64,000 nucleotides of DNA from Ignavibacteriota bacterium. Lineage in GTDB: Bacteria; Bacteroidota; Ignavibacteria; Ignavibacteriales; Melioribacteraceae. Below, piece after piece: positions 54,284 through 61,856 of the stretch. A model generated the notes under the pieces. That model searched no databases. It saw nothing but the letters and a program-made list of their open reading frames with translations, and was not told the origin of the DNA. Both the position numbers and the translations under genes were made by a program. The stretch lies in NCBI GenBank assembly GCA_016716225.1, contig JADJWT010000001.1, positions 1,488,001 through 1,552,000 of the forward strand. The letters run 5' to 3'. Within the stretch, counting starts at the first letter, position 1; the number at the start of each line of letters is the position of its first letter.

Positions 54284-54342
54284 TGTCATTCCGGAAATTT
54301 CTAACACGATTGTTGTAACTGGAAAATTATCCGGAATCTATT
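54284..54342. repeat. TGTCATTCCGGAA-type inverted repeat
   Basis: ATTCCGGA (54288-54295) is repeated inversely as TCCGGAAT (54330-54337). It starts with TGTCATTCC, the same first word as the element at 13041. Confidence 0.45.
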
Positions 54343-54364
54343 TTTTACTTTTGCATTCTTTATT

Positions 54365-54378
54365 CCCGCCACGGCGGG
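54365..54378. repeat. CCCGCC-GGCGGG hairpin
   Basis: CCCGCC (54365-54370) and GGCGGG (54373-54378) form inverted arms around AC, a GC-only island in AT-rich DNA. It is the fourth distinct palindromic element in 200 bp, 32 nt beyond the stop of the S74 gene on the minus strand. Confidence 0.55.
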
Positions 54379-54410
54379 CAAGCTTAATTCTTAATTCTGT
54401 ATTCTGTTTT

Positions 54411-56222
54411 TTATTTTCTGCTTTCCAAATCTTCAATTCTTTTTGTTAAATTTTCTATAAGGGATTGTTGTTCTTTTATAGCCTCAATTGCAAGAACTCC
54501 AAATACTGCATAATTAATTCCTTTATATCCATCTTTTTCACTAACAGCTTCAGGGAAAAGTTCTTCAACATCTTGAGCAATAAATCCTATTTGTTCTTTA
54601 TTACTTTGGTCATTTTTATAAGAATAGCGTTTAGGTTTTAGACTTAAAACATTGTTCAAAACACCATTTATTTCACTAATACTATTCTTTAATCTTTCGT
54701 CTGAAGATATTATAAACGAGCCAGTTCCATCTTGAATATAAGCTCTAAGTACGCCATTAAAATCGAAATTATAATCATTAGCACTGTCTATATAAGTATC
54801 CCAAAAATCTGTATCTGAATCATATTCCATTCTTATAGCTTTTACTCCACTTTGTTGTTTTATATGTAATGAGCTCTGAGGAGTTTGAGGTATAGTTCCA
54901 ATAAATACTTTATTAGAAATGAAACCATTACCGTTAAAATAACCGGCCCAACCGGTAGATGGCGCACTTGCATGTATACCAATTCCCAAGTCTCCACTAG
55001 CTTCAAATTTTCCTCCAATATTATTTATATCCGCACCAGTTTTTGTAGCTGAACCATAAACACCAATTCCCCCATAACCAGCAGAAGTAAAATAGCCTCC
55101 AATGTTAACCCCAAGAATATAATCTGTAGCTAAAGCTTCACCATATACAGCCCTTCCAAAATCGCTTGCAGAAGTAAAATAACCGCCATAGTTTGTTGGA
55201 TTTCCGGTAGCAGTTGCAATTCCTTTCACTCCAACTCCATTTGTGCTACTAGATAAAAAATTTCCACCAAAGGCTCTTCCTACAGAATATAAATCACCAT
55301 TTATTTTAACCATTTCACTGCCATCGGTAAAATCTCCGTAAATCAAAGGGTCTGGAGAAGCAGAATTTTCAATATAAAGTTTATTGCTTCCCGTTTCATT
55401 ATAACCGGCACTATAACCTATTGCAATATTGCCATTGAATGTAGTTGCCGAACTTAACTGACCTAAAGCACCTCTGCCAATAGCGACATTTTTATCACCA
55501 TTATTGTAAAATAGAGCATCAACACCAATTGAAACATTGTTACTTCCATTTGTATTTTCACTAAGAGCTGCTTTACCAATTGCCGTGTTAGCTGAGCCAA
55601 TTGTATTTTTCCAAAGAGCTATCCTTCCAATTGCTGTATTGGGATTTCCTGTAGTATTGTCTTTAAGAGCTTCGCTGCCAATTGCTGTATTATCATCAGA
55701 TTTGTTATTTTTTAATGTTTGATCACCAACGGCTGTATTCCAGCTCCCACCTTCATTTAAATTTAATGCTTCAATACCAATTGCAATATTTCGAAAGCCG
55801 TTTGTAAGACTTGCACCGGAACCACTTCCCAAATAAATACTTGTAGAATTTGTTATAGCATCAGATAAATCGTCAATTGCAGAAACACCACCGTCGGCTA
55901 AACCAAGTTGATTTGTTCCCCAATATAAATTACCGTTATTATTATATAATTTATTTGCTGTACTTGAAGGAGTAATAGCTCCGGCATTAGGGAACATAAT
56001 TGAACTTGTATTTCCTTCATTTTCAATTTCTAAAATTGAGGTAGCTCCGTCTTTAAAAATAATTTTATCTCCGGTTAGGGTAGTTTCATTAACTTTTTCA
56101 ATCGTTCTGGATTTATCATCTGAAGTTTTTTGCTCGCTGTTTTTTAATTCTTGTGCTTTTGAAGTTGATAAGAAAAAAAGGAATAATAGTAAAAGAATAG
56201 AAGATAATTTTAAGTTATTCAT
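54411..56222 (-). CDS. Secreted tail-fibre-like protein with S74 self-cleaving chaperone domain
   Basis: A 603-residue exported protein, signal peptide ~1-23 (ending STSKAQ). Residues ~130-290 carry Hep_Hag-like repeats of ~23 residues built on 'NTAIGxxAL' (TGNPNTAIGRIALW, TIGSANTAIGKAALS). Residues ~310-440 have a second repeat series rich in GGYFTSAS. The C-terminus is a peptidase S74 intramolecular chaperone: Ser507 in SSDERLKNSISE, IGFIAQDVEELFPEAV and a coiled coil to the end. Such domains fold a trimeric fibre and then cut themselves off before the Ser. There is no NPFNP sorting domain. A surface fibre is likely; no phage genes are nearby. Confidence 0.85.
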   Translation of the reverse strand: MNNLKLSSILLLLFLFFLSTSKAQELKNSEQKTSDDKSRTIEKVNETTLTGDKIIFKDGATSILEIENEGNTSSIMFPNAGAITPSSTANKLYNNNGNLYWGTNQLGLADGGVSAIDDLSDAITNSTSIYLGSGSGASLTNGFRNIAIGIEALNLNEGGSWNTAVGDQTLKNNKSDDNTAIGSEALKDNTTGNPNTAIGRIALWKNTIGSANTAIGKAALSENTNGSNNVSIGVDALFYNNGDKNVAIGRGALGQLSSATTFNGNIAIGYSAGYNETGSNKLYIENSASPDPLIYGDFTDGSEMVKINGDLYSVGRAFGGNFLSSSTNGVGVKGIATATGNPTNYGGYFTSASDFGRAVYGEALATDYILGVNIGGYFTSAGYGGIGVYGSATKTGADINNIGGKFEASGDLGIGIHASAPSTGWAGYFNGNGFISNKVFIGTIPQTPQSSLHIKQQSGVKAIRMEYDSDTDFWDTYIDSANDYNFDFNGVLRAYIQDGTGSFIISSDERLKNSISEINGVLNNVLSLKPKRYSYKNDQSNKEQIGFIAQDVEELFPEAVSEKDGYKGINYAVFGVLAIEAIKEQQSLIENLTKRIEDLESRK

Positions 56223-56594
56223 TCCTCCCCCAAAATAGGATAAATTGTCATTTTTATAAAGCTAAAATATATTTTCTTAATTTGCAACATTTTATAAGTT
56301 AAATAATTATTATTTGTGATATGAAACACTAAAAGAAAATTACAAGTTATAAATGAAAATTAGCGAAGTGAGAAACGTGAAAACGAAAAAAAATAAAAAC
56401 ATTAAATCACAGAAATAAACTCAGAACAATTTGTATTTGATATTAGGCATGTAAATATTTGTAAATTTTTTGAAATTAAATGATCTAAAAATACATCTTT
56501 ATACTTTTTTTTTATCATTAGTAAATAAAAACCTCCAAAGTCTTTTAAAAATTCGCTAAAACTTTGGAGGCATAGAAGGCAGTAAAGGAAATTT
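56223..56594. other. Intergenic region with terminator, weak CRP-like site and purine-rich element
   Basis: No gene is visible. It contains a weak CRP/FNR-like site (TGTGA-TATGAA-ACACT at 56315), a purine-rich element (56352-56400: AGTGAGAAACGTGAAAACG) and the terminator at 56532-56570. Confidence 0.45.
56532..56570. terminator. Terminator of the GH3 gene
   Basis: CCTCCAAAGT (56532-56541) pairs with ACTTTGGAGG (56561-56570) around a 19-nt loop. On the minus strand it is followed by TTTTTATTT, 25 nt past the GH3 stop. Confidence 0.75.
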
Positions 56595-58850
56595 TTATTC
56601 CAGAGTAAATTTGGATTTTAATAAATCATTATCATTCGCGGAACTTCCGACGAACAAATCAAAAGCTCCTGGTTCGGCAACGTAATTCATATTTATATCA
56701 TGAAATTTCAAATCTTCTGCAGAAATTGTGAATTTTACATTTTTTACTTCACCCGGTTTTAAGGAAAGTTTTTCAAATCCTTTTAATTCTTTTACCGGTC
56801 GTGTTACACTACCAAACAAATCTCTAACATAAAGCTGCACTGTTTCTTTTGCATCAATATTTCCGATGTTTTTAACAATTACAGAAATTTCCAATTTATC
56901 GTTCATTCCAATTTTATCCGAGGAAAGTTTTAAATCTGAATATTCAAATTTTGCATAACTCAATCCATAACCAAAATAATAAGCTGGAGTAAAATCAACA
57001 TCCAAATAATAACTTGCAAAACCTTCGGGATTTTCCGGAGTTCCCAAAGTTCTACCTAATTGATTTGGTGCCGGAGGTCTTCCGGTATTTTTGTGATTAT
57101 AGTAAAGTGGAATTTGTCCGATTGTTCTGGGCATGGAAATAGGCAATTTTCCGGATGGTGAAACTTTTCCAAAAATAATATCTGCCAAAGCAGGTCCGCC
57201 CATTGTTCCGGGATGCCAAGCATAAATAATAGATTTTACATCACCGGTTAATTCTCCAAAAGTTAAAGATCTTCCCGCCATAATTACTAAAACCAAAGGT
57301 TTTCCGGTTTTGGCTAATTCTTTAACAAGTTCAACTTGAGCACCAGGTAAATTTATAAACGCTCGAGAGTGTGTTTCTCCGGATAGATTCTGATCTTCTC
57401 CCAAAAACAAAAGTACTGCATCTGATTTATTTACCATTTCTACAGATTTTGCAAAATGTTCTGTTGAATTACTTCGAGCAGTTTCCAAACCTTTGCAATA
57501 ATTTATTTCTATAGAATTTCCAGTTTCGTTTTTAATTGCTGTAAGCGGAGTAATTGTATTTTCTGGTTTTCCGTCTACTGTCCAACATCCTAATTGATCC
57601 CAAGGCGCATCTGCTAATGGTCCGATTATAGCAAGTTTTGTAATTTTATTTTTATCCAATGGTAAAAAATTATTTTCATTTTGAAGTAGTACAATACTTT
57701 CAGTGCTGATTTGTTTTGCAATTTCTTTATTTGCGTCACTTAATGTTGTAAGATTTTCTGAAACTTTAATAAACGGTTGTTCAAAAAGTCCCATTCTAAA
57801 TTTGATACGTAAAATCCCTTTAACCATTTCATCAATCCATTTTACATCAACATCACCGTTTTCAACATGTTTCTTAAGATTTGATATATAATTTTTGGAA
57901 ACCATTTCCATATTTACACCGGCGTTTGCGGCTTTCATTGCTGCTTCGGAACCGTCTTTTGCAAATCCGTGCGGAATTAATTCATCGATTGAACCCCAAT
58001 CGCTAACAACAAATCCGTCAAATTTCCATTCATCTCTCAAAACGGTTTTTAACGTAAAACTATTTCCGGATGTTGGAACGCCATTTAAATCATTAAATGC
58101 GCTCATTAAAGTTGCAACACCTTCGTTAACTACAGATTGAAATGGTCTAAGATAAATATCGCGAAGTTCTCTTTCTGGAATTAAAGTTGTGTTATAATCT
58201 TTTCCTCCTTCTGCGGCACCGTAACCCACATAATGTTTTGCGCAAGCTGCAATTGAGTTTGGGTTACTAATATCATTTCCTTGAAATCCTTTAACCATTG
58301 CAACGCCCATTTTGCTTGCTAATAATGGATCTTCTCCGCAAGATTCGGCAATTCTTCCCCAGCGAGGATCGCGGGAAATATCAAGCATTGGTGCAAATGT
58401 CCAGTGAATAAAATCTTCGGCAGCTTCTCGCGCAGCCATTTTTGCGCCTTTTTCAACAAGTTCCGGATTCCATGATGCAGCTTGTCCTAAAGGAATTGGC
58501 AGCATTGTTTTAAATCCATGAATTACATCTCTACCGAAAATTAAAGGAATTCCCAAACGTGATTCCATTGCGGCTTTTTGAAGTTTTGTTCTTTCGGCAA
58601 TTCCTCCGGCATTTAAAAATGAACCGGAATTTCCTTTTTTTGTATCTTCCAAAATTTCATTATTAAAAGCCCACAAAGTATTTTGCTGCATTTGTCCAAT
58701 TTTTTCTTCCAAAGTCATTTTACTTAATAAATCATTTATTCTATCCTCAATATTTGCTTTTGGGTCTTTGTAAATTTGACCAAAAACAATGGTTGTGGCA
58801 AAAAGAATATAAAACAATGCGAATAATTTTTTCAATTTTAAGTTCTCCAT
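56595..58850 (-). CDS. bglX: Glycoside hydrolase family 3 beta-glucosidase
   Basis: Exported enzyme of 751 residues, signal peptide ~1-24 (ending TTIVFGQ). The GH3 N-terminal barrel has IPLIFGRDVIHGFKTMLPIP, KHYVGYGAAEGGKDYN and the nucleophile Asp284 in FVVSDWGSIDE. The second domain has LLFLGEDQNLSGETHSRAFI with the acid/base Glu region, and a fibronectin-like C-terminal domain (VQLYVRDLFGSVTRPVKEL). It releases terminal beta-linked glucose, probably in the periplasm. It lacks a T9SS sorting domain, so it is not predicted to reach the surface by that route. Confidence 0.92.
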   Translation of the reverse strand: MENLKLKKLFALFYILFATTIVFGQIYKDPKANIEDRINDLLSKMTLEEKIGQMQQNTLWAFNNEILEDTKKGNSGSFLNAGGIAERTKLQKAAMESRLGIPLIFGRDVIHGFKTMLPIPLGQAASWNPELVEKGAKMAAREAAEDFIHWTFAPMLDISRDPRWGRIAESCGEDPLLASKMGVAMVKGFQGNDISNPNSIAACAKHYVGYGAAEGGKDYNTTLIPERELRDIYLRPFQSVVNEGVATLMSAFNDLNGVPTSGNSFTLKTVLRDEWKFDGFVVSDWGSIDELIPHGFAKDGSEAAMKAANAGVNMEMVSKNYISNLKKHVENGDVDVKWIDEMVKGILRIKFRMGLFEQPFIKVSENLTTLSDANKEIAKQISTESIVLLQNENNFLPLDKNKITKLAIIGPLADAPWDQLGCWTVDGKPENTITPLTAIKNETGNSIEINYCKGLETARSNSTEHFAKSVEMVNKSDAVLLFLGEDQNLSGETHSRAFINLPGAQVELVKELAKTGKPLVLVIMAGRSLTFGELTGDVKSIIYAWHPGTMGGPALADIIFGKVSPSGKLPISMPRTIGQIPLYYNHKNTGRPPAPNQLGRTLGTPENPEGFASYYLDVDFTPAYYFGYGLSYAKFEYSDLKLSSDKIGMNDKLEISVIVKNIGNIDAKETVQLYVRDLFGSVTRPVKELKGFEKLSLKPGEVKNVKFTISAEDLKFHDINMNYVAEPGAFDLFVGSSANDNDLLKSKFTLE

Positions 58851-59018
58851 AATTTAATTTATTATTTAAAATCAACATTTATACCATAAGAATATCTTTT
58901 AATTTGAAATAAAAAACGAAAAATTTAGCGAGATGTAAAAATTTTCTTATCATTTTTGTAATAAATAGTTATTATAATAATAAGAAATTATTGTTAATAT
59001 TTTTATAAAGGAATTGAA

Positions 59019-59792
59019 ATGAAAATGTTGAAAAATAAAATTGTATTTATAACCGGAGCTTCTTCCGGAATTGGTAAAGCCTGTGCATTTGCATTTGCAG
59101 AACAAGGAGCAAAACTTATAATTTCTGCAAGAAGGGCAAACATTATAGAAAAAGTTGCCGATGAAATTAGAACAAATTATAAAGTTGAGGTTTTTGCTCA
59201 CAAACTTGATGTGAAAAATAAAAAGGAAGTTGAATGGACAATAAATTCACTTCCAAATGAATGGAAAAAAATTGATATTCTTGTAAATAATGCGGGCTTA
59301 GCACAAGGAATGGCAAAAATTTATGAGGATGATATTAATAATTGGGAAGCTATGATTGACACAAATATTAAAGGATTGCTTTATGTAACTCGTTCTATTG
59401 TACCGGGAATGGTTGAAAGAAAAAGCGGACATGTAATAAATATTGGCTCAACTGCGGGACATGAAGCATATCCAAAAGGTCACGTTTATTGTGCAACAAA
59501 ACATGCCGTAAATGGAATAACAAAATCATTAAGAATGGATGTTGTTGATAAAAATATTAGAGTCAGCACAGTTGATCCGGGAGCGGTTGAAACAAATTTT
59601 AGCAATATTCGTTTTTTTGGCGATAAAGAAAAAGCTAAAAATATGTATAAAGGAATTATTCCGTTAGTTGCGGAAGATGTTGCAGAAGCTGTATTATTTT
59701 GCGCAACTCGTCCAGCTCATGCAAACATTGCAGAAATTATTATGATGCCCACACAACAAGCTAGTGCAATTGTTTTCCATCGAACTGAGTGA
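59019..59792 (+). CDS. SDR-family oxidoreductase (YdfG-like)
   Basis: A 257-residue short-chain dehydrogenase. Cofactor motif TGASSGIGKACAFAFA with SARR following strand 2 (NADP preference), NNAGLAQG, active-site Ser in NIGSTAGHEAYP, catalytic YCATKHA, and VDPGAVETNFS after it. The set matches YdfG-type serine/3-hydroxy-acid dehydrogenases. AGGA lies ahead of the ATG. It is divergent from the GH3 gene and followed by a purine-rich element and a bidirectional terminator. Confidence 0.88.
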   Translation: MKMLKNKIVFITGASSGIGKACAFAFAEQGAKLIISARRANIIEKVADEIRTNYKVEVFAHKLDVKNKKEVEWTINSLPNEWKKIDILVNNAGLAQGMAKIYEDDINNWEAMIDTNIKGLLYVTRSIVPGMVERKSGHVINIGSTAGHEAYPKGHVYCATKHAVNGITKSLRMDVVDKNIRVSTVDPGAVETNFSNIRFFGDKEKAKNMYKGIIPLVAEDVAEAVLFCATRPAHANIAEIIMMPTQQASAIVFHRTE

Positions 59793-59880
59793 GTAAAAAA
59801 GTTAAAAGGTAAAAGTCAAAAACGAAAAGTAAAATAAGAAAAGAAAGACAAAAAACTTGAGAAGCCGAAACGAAAATAAA
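59787..59880 (+). repeat. Purine-rich element after the SDR gene
   Basis: Starts at the stop codon: GTGAGTAAAAAAGTTAAAAG, then GTAAAAGTCAAAAACG and AAAAGTAAAATAAG. It resembles the element that begins at the tetR stop (45083). Confidence 0.35.
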
Positions 59881-59906
59881 TAAAAAACTTAAAGATTTAT
59901 TAAAAC

Positions 59907-59935
59907 AAAAGATGCGATTTGAAATCGCATCTTTT
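59907..59935. terminator. Bidirectional terminator
   Basis: AAAAGATGCGATTT (59907-59920) and AAATCGCATCTTTT (59922-59935) are perfect 14-bp inverted arms, with A/T runs at both ends. It lies between the convergent SDR and pckA genes. Confidence 0.88.
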
Positions 59936-59951
59936 TGTAAGATTAGCAAAA

Positions 59952-61556
59952 TTATAATTGCGGACCGGCAGCTACTAAGTTCTTTCCTTCTTCGTTATCA
60001 GTATACTGTTCAAAATTCTTTATAAATAATCCGGCTAATTCTTTTGCTTTATTTTCCCAATCTTGCGGATTTGCATAAGTATCTCTTGGATCAAGAATTT
60101 TTGGATCAACATCATGTAAAAATGTTGGAACGGTAAAATTAAAAATTGGAATTTGTTTAGTTTCGGATTTCTCAATTGAACCATCAAGAATTGCATCAAT
60201 AATTGCTCTTGTATCTTTTATAGAAATTCTTTTTCCGCTTCCATTCCAACCAGTATTAACCAAATAAGCCTCAGATCCGTGTTTTTCCATTTTTTTAACT
60301 AATTCTTCCCCATATTTTGTTGGATGTAAACTTAAAAATGCTTTTCCAAAACATGCAGAAAATGTTGGCTGAGGTGAAGTAACTCCTCTTTCAGTTCCGG
60401 CTAATTTTGCCGTAAATCCAGATAAAAAGTGATATTTGGTCTGATCTGGGCTTAATTTAGAAACTGGAGGCATAACTCCATAAGCATCAGCAGTTAAGAA
60501 TATTACTTTTGTTGCATGTCCCGCTTTGGAAATCGGTTTTACAATATTGTTAATATGATAAATTGGGTAAGAAACTCGCGTATTATTTGTAACAGAGCCA
60601 TCATTAAAATCTATTTTTCCATTTTCATCTACTGTAACATTTTCCAACAAAGCATCTCTTTTAATTGCTGCGTAAATATCGGGCTCGGATTCGATATCCA
60701 AATTAATTGTTTTTGCGTAACAGCCTCCTTCAAAATTGAAAACTCCATCATCATCCCAACCATGTTCATCATCGCCAATTAATTCTCTTTTTGGATCCGT
60801 AGAAAGTGTTGTTTTTCCGGTTCCGGAAAGACCAAAGAAAATTGCAACATCGCCTTCTTTTCCTTTATTTGCGGAACAATGCATTGATGAAATTCCACGC
60901 AATGGTAAATAATAATTCATCATTGCGAACATTCCTTTTTTCATTTCACCGCCGTACCAAGTTCCACCAATTACTTGCATTTTCTCAGTTAAATTAAATA
61001 CTGTGAAGACTTCGGAATTTAGTTTGTGTTCTTGCCATTTTGCATTTGATGTTTTAGATCCGTTCATAATAACAAAATCCGGTTCTCCGAAATTTTTTAA
61101 CTCTTCTTCGGTTGGTCTTATAAACATATTTGTTACAAAATGTGCTTGCCAAGCAACTTCCATAATAAAGCGAACTTTTAATCTGGAATCTTCATTTGCG
61201 CCGCAGAAAGCATCTACTACATATAAATCTTTATTGGAAAGTTGATCAGTTACGGTTTTTTTCAAATCATACCAAACCTCAGTGGTTATTGGTTTGTTAT
61301 CATTTTTTGCTTTATCGGATGTCCACCAAATTGTGTCTTTTGTTGTTTCATCCTTTACAATATATTTATCTTTTGGCGAGCGTCCGGTAAAAACTCCGGT
61401 CATTACATTTACTGCACCAAGTTCAGTTAAATATGCTTTTTCATAACCTTGAAGATTCGGATTTGTTTCGTGATCGAAAAGTTCATCGAACGAAAGATTA
61501 TAAAATATTTGTTTTGTGCTCGTTATGCCGTACTTATTTAAATCTATACCACTCAT
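59952..61556 (-). CDS. pckA: Phosphoenolpyruvate carboxykinase (ATP)
   Basis: Converts oxaloacetate and ATP to phosphoenolpyruvate, CO2 and ADP: the entry step of gluconeogenesis, or CO2 fixation in reverse. The 534 residues match ATP-type enzymes. The kinase-1a motif is GLSGTGKTTLSTDPKRELIG, then DDEHGWDDDGVFNFEGGCYA (metal binding) and GGTWYGGEMKKGMF. GGAGA lies 9 nt before ATG. A CRP/FNR-like palindrome at 61770-61785 lies upstream, which fits the catabolite control known for this enzyme in other bacteria. Confidence 0.95.
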   Translation of the reverse strand: MSGIDLNKYGITSTKQIFYNLSFDELFDHETNPNLQGYEKAYLTELGAVNVMTGVFTGRSPKDKYIVKDETTKDTIWWTSDKAKNDNKPITTEVWYDLKKTVTDQLSNKDLYVVDAFCGANEDSRLKVRFIMEVAWQAHFVTNMFIRPTEEELKNFGEPDFVIMNGSKTSNAKWQEHKLNSEVFTVFNLTEKMQVIGGTWYGGEMKKGMFAMMNYYLPLRGISSMHCSANKGKEGDVAIFFGLSGTGKTTLSTDPKRELIGDDEHGWDDDGVFNFEGGCYAKTINLDIESEPDIYAAIKRDALLENVTVDENGKIDFNDGSVTNNTRVSYPIYHINNIVKPISKAGHATKVIFLTADAYGVMPPVSKLSPDQTKYHFLSGFTAKLAGTERGVTSPQPTFSACFGKAFLSLHPTKYGEELVKKMEKHGSEAYLVNTGWNGSGKRISIKDTRAIIDAILDGSIEKSETKQIPIFNFTVPTFLHDVDPKILDPRDTYANPQDWENKAKELAGLFIKNFEQYTDNEEGKNLVAAGPQL

Positions 61557-61856
61557 ATAGTTTTCTCCATGTGAATTTTAGGAAATGGTTGGTTTTTAAT
61601 AATGAGGAATTAAAAAAAAACCTTTGACGATTATAAATTATTTTCGGATGTAAAATTATTAAAATTTGTATAATAGAGCAATGAAAAAAAGACACTTCTG
61701 ACTTATATCATAATTAATTCGATTATTTTTGCATAATATTACATATCCATAAAATTTGAAAAATAGCCATGTGTTTTTTATCACATCTATTTAAACTATC
61801 ATCCCTTTATTATTGTTTAATATATTTATTTATAAGTTAAATTAGCATTAAAGTGT
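61557..61856. other. Divergent promoter region of pckA and the PAS sensor gene
   Basis: 300 bp without a gene between two divergent starts. It holds a CRP/FNR-like palindrome (61770-61785). No clear -35/-10 pair was assigned. Confidence 0.45.
61770..61785. promoter_or_regulatory. CRP/FNR-like palindrome between pckA and the PAS gene
   Basis: TGTGT-TTTTTA-TCACA, one mismatch from the full palindrome, 214 nt upstream of pckA and 71 nt upstream of the PAS gene. Confidence 0.45.

Noticed and set aside
54411..56222. Prophage remnant
   Set aside because: The S74 domain occurs in phage tail fibres, but the protein has a signal peptide and no capsid, portal, terminase or integrase gene lies within the window.
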